From Thermoplasmata archaeon (GTDB taxonomy: Archaea; Thermoplasmatota; Thermoplasmata; Lutacidiplasmatales; UBA184), in assembly GCA_022750195.1 (NCBI GenBank), contig JAKIWE010000001.1:1157933-1221932 (forward strand): a DNA stretch of 64,000 bases, in the 5' to 3' direction. The position numbers and the translations under genes were made by a program. Positions 44,649 through 52,900 of the stretch are shown piece by piece (the stretch's first letter is position 1; each line of letters begins with the position of its first letter). The notes beneath the pieces were generated by a model. That model was not told the origin of the DNA. It searched no databases and saw only the letters and a list, made by a program, of their open reading frames with translations.

Positions 44649-45950
44649 ATGCGGCTTTCGTTTCAATACCGGCTTTACCCTTTGGCCGTCCAAGTCCCCT
44701 GCCTCCAAGCCCACCGCTCCGAGCTCGCCTTCCTTTGGAACCACGCACTCGCCGAGCGTTGCGACGCGTGGACCAACGAGCATCGGTCCATCCATTACCT
44801 CGACCAGCAGCGCCTGCTCACTCGGTGGCGAGCCTACGATTCCGACGGCCTCGGCCGACTCTCGGTCCGGGTCGCCCAGGATTGCCTCCAACGCCTCGAC
44901 CTCGCCTTCCGAGCGTTCTTTCGACGCGTTCAGCAGGGCGAGCGTCCGGGGTATCCTAGAAGGCGCCGGGAGGTCGACTCGTTCACGTTCACCCCCCATC
45001 GGCACCCCATCACTCGGAGTCGGAACGGGACGTGGCGACTGAAAGTCCCGAAGGTCGGGGAACTCCCTCTCCGTCTCCACCGACAGCTTCCGCCGGGCGC
45101 GAAGGTGAAGACGGTGACCGTGCGCTACGAGGCCGGCGCCTGGTTCAGCACCCTCTCGCTGGAGATCCCCGACCCGGCCCCACCCCCCCGCGAACCTCCT
45201 CATGCCGCCGTCGGCGTGGACCTCGGCCTCACACATCTCGCCACCCTCTCGACGGGGGAATCGGTCGAACCTCCGCGGTACTTCCACGTGGGGGAGGCGC
45301 GACTTCGTAAGGAGCATCGACGCCTTTCACGTAAGCGCCGCGGGTCCCACCGGTATCTACGCCAGCGGGAGCGGTTGGCGCGAGCACACGCCCGGGTGCG
45401 TCGTCAGCGACAATGGTTCGCGCACCAGCTCTCCCACGACCTCGCAGAGCGGTATGACTTGGTGGCGTTCGAGGACCTCAACGCCGCCGCCATGATGGAG
45501 GGAAACCCGCTCGCGAAGGGGCTCGCAGACGCCGGGTGGGGGCGGCTGCGGGAGATGACGGAGTACAAAGAGACGCTCCGGTCGGGGCGATGCCTCCGGG
45601 TTCCGGCCCGAGGGACGACCCAGGAGTGCTCGCGATGCGGGAGGTGCGCCGACCCTCCCCTAAAACTTCGCGACACGGCCTACCGGTGTCCGTGCGGCTA
45701 TCAGGGGGACCGGGACGTGAATGCGGCGAGGAACGTCCTCGCCCGAGGGATGAATCTCCTTTCGGAGGAGCTACGCCGGAGCTCGGCGGAAGTCAAGCGC
45801 GTGGAGAGCAGGCCTACACGGGTGTTGGGGGGCCGAAAGGTCTACCAACGTCGGCGCGCCGGCTCAAGGAAGCGCGAACACGGGATCGAGGTGGGTGCAC
45901 CATTCGGCCTTCCTACGTGGACGGTCCGGCTGGCGGTACCAATCCCGTGA
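44649..45950 (+). CDS. tnpB: TnpB, RNA-guided nuclease of an IS200/IS605-type element
   Basis: 433 residues with the full RuvC triad: Asp in AAVGVDLGLTHLATLSTGES, Glu in YDLVAFEDLNAAAMMEGNP, Asp in CGYQGDRDVNAARNVLARG. Zinc ligands are CSRCGRC and YRCPCG (compact C-x-C second half). The N-terminal wedge/REC part starts MRLSFQYRLYPL with FLWNHALAERCDAW. TnpB proteins cut DNA guided by an RNA made from the element's right end. No TnpA transposase is nearby, so it is a solo TnpB. The last ~65 residues (VESRPTRVLGGRKVYQRR onward) are basic and probably overlap the guide-RNA scaffold. All catalytic residues look intact. Confidence 0.92.
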   Translation: MRLSFQYRLYPLAVQVPCLQAHRSELAFLWNHALAERCDAWTNEHRSIHYLDQQRLLTRWRAYDSDGLGRLSVRVAQDCLQRLDLAFRAFFRRVQQGERPGYPRRRREVDSFTFTPHRHPITRSRNGTWRLKVPKVGELPLRLHRQLPPGAKVKTVTVRYEAGAWFSTLSLEIPDPAPPPREPPHAAVGVDLGLTHLATLSTGESVEPPRYFHVGEARLRKEHRRLSRKRRGSHRYLRQRERLARAHARVRRQRQWFAHQLSHDLAERYDLVAFEDLNAAAMMEGNPLAKGLADAGWGRLREMTEYKETLRSGRCLRVPARGTTQECSRCGRCADPPLKLRDTAYRCPCGYQGDRDVNAARNVLARGMNLLSEELRRSSAEVKRVESRPTRVLGGRKVYQRRRAGSRKREHGIEVGAPFGLPTWTVRLAVPIP

Positions 45951-45990
45951 GCAGCTACGACCTTCGGTCCCCTCGCGCCGGGAAGGAGCT
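45750..45990 (+). ncRNA. Probable right-end guide (omega/re) RNA region of the TnpB element
   Basis: In characterised TnpB elements the guide RNA covers the 3' end of the gene and ends at the element boundary. This stretch spans the last third of the RuvC region plus about 40 bases past the stop. It contains a hairpin, CTCCT (45756-45760) with AGGAG (45766-45770), and several GC-rich inverted arrangements. The boundary and guide cannot be fixed without comparing copies. Confidence 0.35.
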
Positions 45991-46075
45991 CAAGGAAAGC
46001 TACGCGAGGCCGTACCGAGCCTCTTCCCACCCGCCTCCGCCAGCTCTTACTTCCCGGAGAGCGTGGGCTGCCCCG

Positions 46076-46642
46076 ATGGCGGAAAATCGATCGAACCGCC
46101 GCGCCGCGCGGTACGTCGCGCTGACCGGCTCGCCGGGGACAGGAAAGACCGCCAGCGCGGCACGCCTCCCGGCCCGTATCGCGCACGCAGAGGTCAGTGA
46201 TCTCGCCGTTCGTGAGCTCGGCGCGGCCCGTGACCGTGGGGCGGTCACCGTCGACGTGCCCCGGCTTGGACGGTGGATTGCGAGCCATCCACCGGTCGGC
46301 GGTCCCACACTCGTTGTGGGACACCTCTCCCACTTGCTTCCTATCCCGGAGGTGCTCCTTCTCCGCTGTCATCCAGCCGAGCTTGCCCGCCGCTTACGGA
46401 ACCGACGACGTCTAACCTCGGCGGAACGGCGCGAGAACCTTGGAGCCGAGGCGACGGACGTCATCCTCTTCGAGGCGCGAGGGCCGGGCCGCCGCATCTG
46501 GGAGATCGACACAACCGAGCTGACCCCAGCGCAGGTCGGCCGAAGGATCACTTCCCTCATCGACCGTCCCCCGGCTCCGACGCGTCGGTTCGTCGACTGG
46601 CTCGCCGACCCCGCGGTAACCGAGCATCTTTTGGACCGGTGA
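46076..46642 (+). CDS. Adenylate kinase 6 / Fap7-type NTPase
   Basis: 188 residues from ATG 46076. P-loop YVALTGSPGTGKTASAARLP, then HAEVSDLAVRELGAARDRGA, TVDVPRLGRWIASHPP, LVVGHLSHLLPIPEVLLLRC and the LID-like AELARRLRNRRRLTSAERRE. This set marks the AK6/hCINAP group, whose eukaryal member Fap7 acts in the last steps of small-subunit (18S) maturation. The C-terminal ~20 residues (RFVDWLADPAVTEHLLDR) are an extension. The phosphatidyltransferase gene follows by 16 bases. The frame runs open upstream into the TnpB region, but no conserved sequence lies there. Confidence 0.85.
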   Translation: MAENRSNRRAARYVALTGSPGTGKTASAARLPARIAHAEVSDLAVRELGAARDRGAVTVDVPRLGRWIASHPPVGGPTLVVGHLSHLLPIPEVLLLRCHPAELARRLRNRRRLTSAERRENLGAEATDVILFEARGPGRRIWEIDTTELTPAQVGRRITSLIDRPPAPTRRFVDWLADPAVTEHLLDR

Positions 46643-46658
46643 CACGCTCCCTTCCTGG

Positions 46659-47387
46659 ATGGTCGCCGAGGGGTACCGGGGCCGGGCCGCCCCGTACCTC
46701 GCGCGCCTCGCGAACCCGTTCCTCTCGTGGGACCCGGCCCGCATCAGCGCCCTCTCGCTTCTCGCCAGCGTGGGGGCCGGAGTACTAGCTCTACTCGCTC
46801 GATGGGAGGGCCCACTCCTCTTCCTGCCCGTCGCGGTACTGATCTTCACGGGCGGCGTCTTCGACGCGCTGGACGGCGAAGTGGCCCGACGCACAAAGCG
46901 TGCCTCGCTACGCGGCGACTTCCTGGACCACGTGTACGACCGGTACGCGGACGTCGCGATCCTGCTCGGGTTGGCGGCCTCCGGCTTTGTCAATCCGGTC
47001 CTTGCGCTGTTGGGCCTGGTCAGCCTGCTGCTCGTCAGCTACCTAGGTACCCAGGCGCAAGCCGTCGGCGGGGGTCGGGCCTACGGTGGGTTCCTCGGCC
47101 GGGCCGACCGACTCCTCCTCTTGACCGCCGTAACGTTCCTCGAGTTCGACCTCTCGTTGCCATGGCCCTGGGCGCCGACGGCCCCCCTCGAGCGGATCCA
47201 GCTCGCCGGGGTCGGCTTCACGGTCATCGACCTCGCCATGGTCTACTTCCTTGTGGCCGGTCAGTTGACCGTACTGCTGAGGGCACGTGGGATCTACGCC
47301 GGTCTTCCGCCGGCACCCGACCTTCTGCCGCCGGACGTGCCGTCGGGCGGAGAATCGTCGACCGGTCTTCCCCCGCGGATCCGGTAG
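46659..47387 (+). CDS. CDP-alcohol phosphatidyltransferase (archaeal phospholipid synthesis)
   Basis: Membrane enzyme joining CDP-archaeol to a polar head group. The CDP-OH-P motif is complete (D-x2-D-G-x2-A-R...G-x3-D-x3-D): FDALDGEVARRTKRASLRGD then FLDHVYDRYAD. About five to six hydrophobic segments are visible (ISALSLLASVGAGVLALLA; LLFLPVAVLIFTGGVF; VAILLGLAASGFVNPVLALL; VIDLAMVYFLVAGQLTVLL). 242 residues from ATG 46659. Archaetidylinositol-phosphate synthase is the likeliest role in archaea, not proven here. The last 94 bases overlap the opposite-strand priL gene. Confidence 0.9.
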   Translation: MVAEGYRGRAAPYLARLANPFLSWDPARISALSLLASVGAGVLALLARWEGPLLFLPVAVLIFTGGVFDALDGEVARRTKRASLRGDFLDHVYDRYADVAILLGLAASGFVNPVLALLGLVSLLLVSYLGTQAQAVGGGRAYGGFLGRADRLLLLTAVTFLEFDLSLPWPWAPTAPLERIQLAGVGFTVIDLAMVYFLVAGQLTVLLRARGIYAGLPPAPDLLPPDVPSGGESSTGLPPRIR

Positions 47388-48442
47388 TACTGCAACGGGT
47401 GGCGAAGGTACTCTTCGTAGCAGAGCGGATCGCGGGCACGGTCCGCGGGCGAGGTCGCTCCTGGGTCTCCCTCCCGAACGCAGAGGCCGTGGCTGCGGAG
47501 CGTGGCGCACTCGGGGGGAGAGTAGCCGCGCCCGTCATCCCGGTGGGTGATGTGCTCGACCTGGTAGCGCGTGATCCCTTCGTCAAAATCCGGAGCACCC
47601 CGGTACGCATCGACGATCGTTTCCGCGTCGGCGCCCGCCCGGTGCAGAAAAGCGGCAAGGGCGAACCGCCCGGAATGGGAGAGGTTCTCGCCAGCTTCGA
47701 GCACCCGACGCATCTTTCGGATGCACGGAGGGAACTTCTCGGGTAGGAGCGGGCCGACGCCACCCGCCCGGGACGTCGGCGTCGGGACCCGACGGAGCAC
47801 CTCCTCCAAGAACTCGGCCTCCGCGTCGAGGAGGCGGGTCCGGACGTCATCGCCGAGGGCGATCGGCTCGCCGAGCCGAAGTCGGACCGCCTCTTGCAGC
47901 AGCCGCGCCGCCCGTTCGCGGTCGATCCGGACCCGGCCGTGCGCGACCGCCTGGTGGACGAGTCGGAAGTCGGCCTCCCGGATCGGGGTGGCGAGTTTGA
48001 GGTACTCGGGCACGACGAGTTCGACGTCGTGGCCGTCGACGTCGAACCCGAAGCCAAGCCGACGCGCGACCTCGCGGATCACCTCCAGGTCGGCGCCGTT
48101 GAGCCGCGTGGAACCGCGCTTCGCCTCGGCGACGGCCCACCGTCGGATCGCGGCGCCGGAGCGAGGCGCGGAGAGGAGGAGGCGGGCGTAGAGGAAGGAG
48201 AGGAACTGCTCTTCGTGGGTGGCGAGAACGAGCTCGCCCACCCCGGTGCCCCCGGTGGGGTCCTCGACCGCCGCGCGGATGCGGGCTCGGCCGAGCTCCC
48301 GGGCGCGGCTCAGCGCCGGGTCCTCGATCAGGTCCTTGAGCGATGGGGCGAAGGCGGCGACGAGCCGCTCGGCCCCCGGCAGGAACGGGTACGAGGCGAG
48401 CAGCTCGCTCTCGCCTACAACCGCGGTCCGACGAACTGCCAT
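47294..48442 (-). CDS. priL: DNA primase large subunit
   Basis: Regulatory partner of PriS in the archaeal primase; it binds a 4Fe-4S cluster. Candidate cluster cysteines are in KFPPCIRKMRRVLEAGEN, SPPECATLRSHGLCVRE and DPLCYEEYLRHPLQYYR, the usual order for PriL. SHSGRFALAAFLHRAGAD and FDEGITRYQVEHI are also typical. ATG 48442 gives 382 residues and overlaps the end of the M50 protease gene by 28 bases. The much longer same-frame stretch upstream is a shadow of that gene. The C-terminal ~20 residues (Gly/Arg-rich) lie in the 94-base overlap with the phosphatidyltransferase gene. Confidence 0.94.
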   Translation of the reverse strand: MAVRRTAVVGESELLASYPFLPGAERLVAAFAPSLKDLIEDPALSRARELGRARIRAAVEDPTGGTGVGELVLATHEEQFLSFLYARLLLSAPRSGAAIRRWAVAEAKRGSTRLNGADLEVIREVARRLGFGFDVDGHDVELVVPEYLKLATPIREADFRLVHQAVAHGRVRIDRERAARLLQEAVRLRLGEPIALGDDVRTRLLDAEAEFLEEVLRRVPTPTSRAGGVGPLLPEKFPPCIRKMRRVLEAGENLSHSGRFALAAFLHRAGADAETIVDAYRGAPDFDEGITRYQVEHITHRDDGRGYSPPECATLRSHGLCVREGDPGATSPADRARDPLCYEEYLRHPLQYYRIRGGRPVDDSPPDGTSGGRRSGAGGRPA

Positions 48443-49767
48443 ACGAGGAGCCCCACGACCGCCACGGAAGCGAAGGCGGCGGCCCGGGTCGTGAACCGGT
48501 CCACCCGTGCCGAGTCCCAACCTCGACGTAGTCTCTGAGCGATCGCGCCGACGAAGTCGCGGAAGAGGAGGCCGCCGTCGAACGGGACTAGCGGGAGCGC
48601 GTTGGAGAGGCCGAGCAGGAGGTTCATCCACGCGAGCCAGTAGAAGGTGTTCGCGATGATCCAGAAGGTTCCCGGGTCGACGCCCGCGAACGGACCGGTG
48701 AGGTGGTAGAACGACTGCGTGGTGCCGGCGACCGGTTCGATCCCGGCGAGCGGCAGGATCACCCAGTCGGTGCTCCCGAGGAGCGGCCCGGCGGACGCCC
48801 CGAAGGGATTCGCGATCACTCGCGTGAGCTGGGCAGGAGGAAGGAAGGTGGGGGAGACCCCAAGGAACCCTGTCTTGGCGTCCTTCTTGTCGTTCGTGTA
48901 GCTCGCGAGCGATGCCAGCGTCACGTTCGTCGCGACGAGACGGTGCGCGCTTTCGCTGTAGTAGGTGATCGGGACGACCTGGCCGGGGTGGGAGTGGGCG
49001 AGGAAGTTGAGCAGGATCGCGTTGGTCGGCGTCGCGGTGCCGTTGATCGACGTGACGATATCCCCCGCGGCGATCGACGCGTTGTGGGCCGGGGCGCCGG
49101 CGACCACGTAGCTGATCCCCACGCCGTTGGCGTTCGCGGTGACCGAGGAGCTGAGCATCAGCCCGACGAACAGTAGGAACAGGGCGGCGAGGGCGAAGTT
49201 CGCCAGTACGCCAGCGGCGGCGATCCGGTCGCGCCGGCGGCGCGACGCCTTCGTGACCTCCTCCTCGTCCTGCTCGACGAACGCTCCGACCGGGATCACG
49301 CACCAGAGGATCCCGACGCTCTTCACGCCGACGTCCTGCGAACGGGCGATCACGCCATGGAATAGCTCGTGCAGGACGATCCCGACGGCGAGCGCGAGGA
49401 GACCGTAGCCGATCGGGATGATCGGATTGATGCCGGGGATCCCGAGCGCCTCTTGGGGCGACGGAGCCGCTGAGGCGGGTACCCGCGAGACGACGATCGC
49501 GTCCAGGATCAGGACGCCGACGATCGCGACCATGGCGACGGCGGCGAAGACGATCCCGATGTCGCCGACGACGGACCAGAGCCGCTTGAACCGACCGATC
49601 CGGTCGAGCCAGCCACGGAACCGGCGCGTCTTCACGAGGAGCGCGGGTCCGAAGAACGTGAGCGACTTCTCCGGGCCGATCCGGCCCGCTCGTCGGAGGA
49701 GAAGGACCGCGACGGCGTAGACGACCACGACCGCGAGGGCGATCAACCATCCCGTGAGTGGGTCCAC
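48415..49767 (-). CDS. Site-2 (M50) membrane metalloprotease with PDZ domain
   Basis: Intramembrane zinc protease. 450 residues, with a hydrophobic N-terminus and several spans. The zinc motif is ALAVGIVLHELFHGVIARSQ (HExxH, about 138), a PDZ-like domain follows (about 215-300; VVAGAPAHNASIAAGDIVTS), and the second metal motif is GLSNALPLVPFDGGLLFRDF (about 395). The start is GTG 49767. Such proteases release membrane-bound regulators after a first outside cut. Here three surface proteases and several single-span proteins with cytoplasmic zinc modules are encoded within 35 kb, so a proteolytic signalling role is worth considering (inference). TATA-like GCTTTACC lies at 49801-49808. Confidence 0.92.
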   Translation of the reverse strand: MDPLTGWLIALAVVVVYAVAVLLLRRAGRIGPEKSLTFFGPALLVKTRRFRGWLDRIGRFKRLWSVVGDIGIVFAAVAMVAIVGVLILDAIVVSRVPASAAPSPQEALGIPGINPIIPIGYGLLALAVGIVLHELFHGVIARSQDVGVKSVGILWCVIPVGAFVEQDEEEVTKASRRRRDRIAAAGVLANFALAALFLLFVGLMLSSSVTANANGVGISYVVAGAPAHNASIAAGDIVTSINGTATPTNAILLNFLAHSHPGQVVPITYYSESAHRLVATNVTLASLASYTNDKKDAKTGFLGVSPTFLPPAQLTRVIANPFGASAGPLLGSTDWVILPLAGIEPVAGTTQSFYHLTGPFAGVDPGTFWIIANTFYWLAWMNLLLGLSNALPLVPFDGGLLFRDFVGAIAQRLRRGWDSARVDRFTTRAAAFASVAVVGLLVWQFVGPRL

Positions 49768-49873
49768 GTCGCTCTCCTACCCGTCGGACGCCGGGGGGAA
49801 GGTAAAGCGGTTTGCCGCCCCGAGAGCGGTTCGGTGGGTGGCGGGCGGTAAAGGTGGTGTGCGACTCCGGGCC

Positions 49874-49882
49874 GTTTATACA
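49874..49882 (+). promoter_or_regulatory. TATA box of sedolisin 3
   Basis: GTTTATACA is centred about 38 bases before ATG 49916 and lies inside the longer in-frame extension that begins at 49754. It therefore supports the downstream start; a leader of about 12 bases would follow. Confidence 0.6.
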
Positions 49883-49915
49883 CCCGGGCGACCGTTCGAC
49901 CCCTGCAGGAACTCG

Positions 49916-52900
49916 ATGCGTCGTTGGCGAGGGCGCGACGCCCGAACGGTCGGGGGGGCGCTCGGAGCGGTCGGGCTCGTGCTGCTTCTCCTCGCCGTCG
50001 CTCCGCCCTTGGGGGCTCCTCGGAGCGCTCTGGCCCGGGGCGCCTCGGGGGGATTGCCCGGCTCGGTCGTCGTGGCGCCGGCGTTCGTTCCCGCACCGGG
50101 GACCACCGACCTAGGACCCCAATCCGCCTCCACGCCGACCGAGGTCGTCGTCGGCGTTGGTTCCTCTCAGCTCGACAGCCTTGCGGCGGAGGCCACGCTC
50201 GAGTACACCCCCGGCACTCCGGAGTACCATCACTTCCTCTCGCCGGAACAAGTGGCGAATCGATTCGGAGCCGGTACCGATAGCGTGCGTTCCGCCACCT
50301 CGTACTTCCAAGGCTGGGGGTTGTCAGTGACCGCCAGCCCCGACCGGTTCTTCCTGCGGGTCTCGGGTGCCTCTTCGGATGTCGCCGCGGCGTTCCACAC
50401 GACGTTCGAACGGTACCAGCAGGGTCGCCAGCTGTTCTTCAGCCACCCGACGCCCGCGACGTTGCCCTCGTCGATCGACTGGTACGGCGCGCTCGGCCTC
50501 GGCAACCGGACCGCGATCCGGCCTCTGGTCGAATCCACTCCGGGGCTTGCACCAACACCCGGCGCCGGCTGCTTGAGTGCCGGCGCGCTGATCCCATGTG
50601 CCGTTTACCGGGCCTACAACGCCTCCGGCTTGATCAACGGGGGCACGAACGGGACGGGGTTCCGTATCGGCGTGGTCGATACCTACGACGGTAGCCAGAG
50701 TCAGAACACTCTGGAGGCGGACCTCGCGGACTTTGCCCAGAACTACTCGCTCCCCATCGGGCCCGTCCACTACCTGTACCCAGTACCCACCTCACGGAAC
50801 CTCAACACGACCTCGACCAGCTGGGGACTCGAGGAGGCGCTCGACTTAGAGTGGGCCCGGGCGATGGCGCCGGGGGCATCGATCGACATGACCTTCGCCC
50901 CCGACGCGACGACCGGCCTGTACGCCGCCGTCGATTGGCTAGTCGCGCACCACTCCGTCGACGTGCTGTCGATGAGCTGGGGCGAGCCAGACACCGGGAT
51001 CTACAACCGGTACGCCGGACCGTGCCCCGACCAGTGCAACGCGACCTCCGACGGGTCGTACGAGCTGCTCCATCCGGTTCTCGAGGCCGCGATCGCCGAA
51101 GGGATCGGGGTCTTCGCCGCCTCCGGCGACTGCGGAGCCGCCTACGGCACCAACGGCGACGCCACCGGCTATCCGTCCTCCGACCCCGCGGCTGTGGGCG
51201 TCGGCGGCACGGACCTGACGCTCACCGGCAACGGGAGCTACAGCTCCGAGACCGCCTGGTCGGGGAACGCATCGGGGGCGACCTCCCCGGGCTGCCAGAA
51301 CCAGGGCGGTAGCGGCGGTGGGTACTCTCCGTTCCCGCGGCCGGTCTGGCAGAACGCTTCCGGCCTGCCTTCCAAACCGTCAACCCGGGGCGTCCCGGAC
51401 GTCTCGATCGTAGCGGGCACGCCGGTCTCCATCGTGTACAGCGAAACACTCTCCGCCGTGGAGGGAACGAGCGAGTCGACGCCGATGTGGGCCGGGATCG
51501 CTGCGATCGCCGACCAGTGGCAGGGAACGGCGCTAGGAGACCTGAACCCGTCGCTCTACGCCCTCGCCCGCAGCCCGACCCCGGGGAAGTTCCTGCACGA
51601 CGTGACCTCCGGGACCAACGGCTACAGCGCCGGGAAGGGCTGGGACCCGGTCACCGGCCTCGGCACACCGAACGTCGGCGCCCTGGTGCCAGCGCTCGCC
51701 GCTGGTTCGGCGACACCCTCCGGCGCGCACGTGACGCTCCACGCCACGCCGCGACTGGTCGCGCTCCGCTCCCTCGTGACCTACTACCTGAACGAGACCA
51801 ATGCGACGACCGGGCTCGCGTTCTACGACGTTAGCTTTGGCGACGGCAACTCCTCGGCCACGTCGACCAACACGACCACGCACGCGTACACGGCGCGGGG
51901 GGTCTACGTCGTTCGAGCGACGGCGTTCGACCGTGCGGGCAACTCGTCGACCTCGCCGCCGGTCGCGGTGGTCGCCGGCGGCGGTGGCGCGCTGAACATC
52001 ACGTTGGTCGTCACGAACCCGACGCCGGCGATCGGCGTCGCCGTAGGTTTCTCGGTGGTCGTCCGGAACGGCACGGCGCCGTACACCTACACCTACGACT
52101 TTGGCGACGGGACATACCTCGCGAACGCGACGGGTAGCTCCACCATGCACGCCTTCGCCGTCGCGGGGGCGTTCTGCGCGGCGGTGGTCGTCGGCGACAG
52201 TCACGCCCCGCCGGACGGAGGCGCCTCGAACCGGGTCGCCTTCGCGGTCGGGGGCGCGAGCGCAGTGACCTGCGACACGCCGACACCGCTCACGGCGAGG
52301 CTCCTGACGCCGCTCACGGCAGCGGACCTGCCAGGCGACCTTCCGTTCTCAGTGACGACCTCGGGCGGCATCGCGCCGTTCTCGGTCCGCTACGTCACCG
52401 ACGACCCGTACGTCAACCAGTGCAACTGCGGGATCTTCACGCGGGCCGGCAACCACACCGTGACCGCGTACGTCAACGACAGCCTGGACGAGCAGACGGT
52501 CGCCCGGGCGAACGTGACGATCTACCCGGCCCTCACCGGTCGATTGACCGCCTCCTCTACGAGCGGCGTGGCGCCGCTGAGCGTTACCTTCACCGCCCGA
52601 GCCAGTGGCGGCCACCTGGCCGACCCGGCGCGCACGAACTGGAGCTTCGGGGACGGGAACTCTGGCCTCGGGACGACCGTGACGCATAGCTACACGACGC
52701 CGGGGATGTACGTCGCGATCGGCTCGCTCTCGGACCAGGGGTTCGGCAACCTCTCCTCGGCGTTCGTCCTCGACGTCCTTTCGGCGACCTCGAGTGGCCT
52801 GGTCGTCACCGCGAACGTGACCCCCGCCGTCCGTGCGGCCGCCGGATCGACCGTCACGTTCAACGCGACCGCCACCGGCGGGACCGCCCCGTACACCTTC

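Noticed and set aside
49754..49915. Upstream start for sedolisin 3
   Set aside because: Would include the TATA box at 49874-49882 and place 54 non-conserved residues before the signal peptide.
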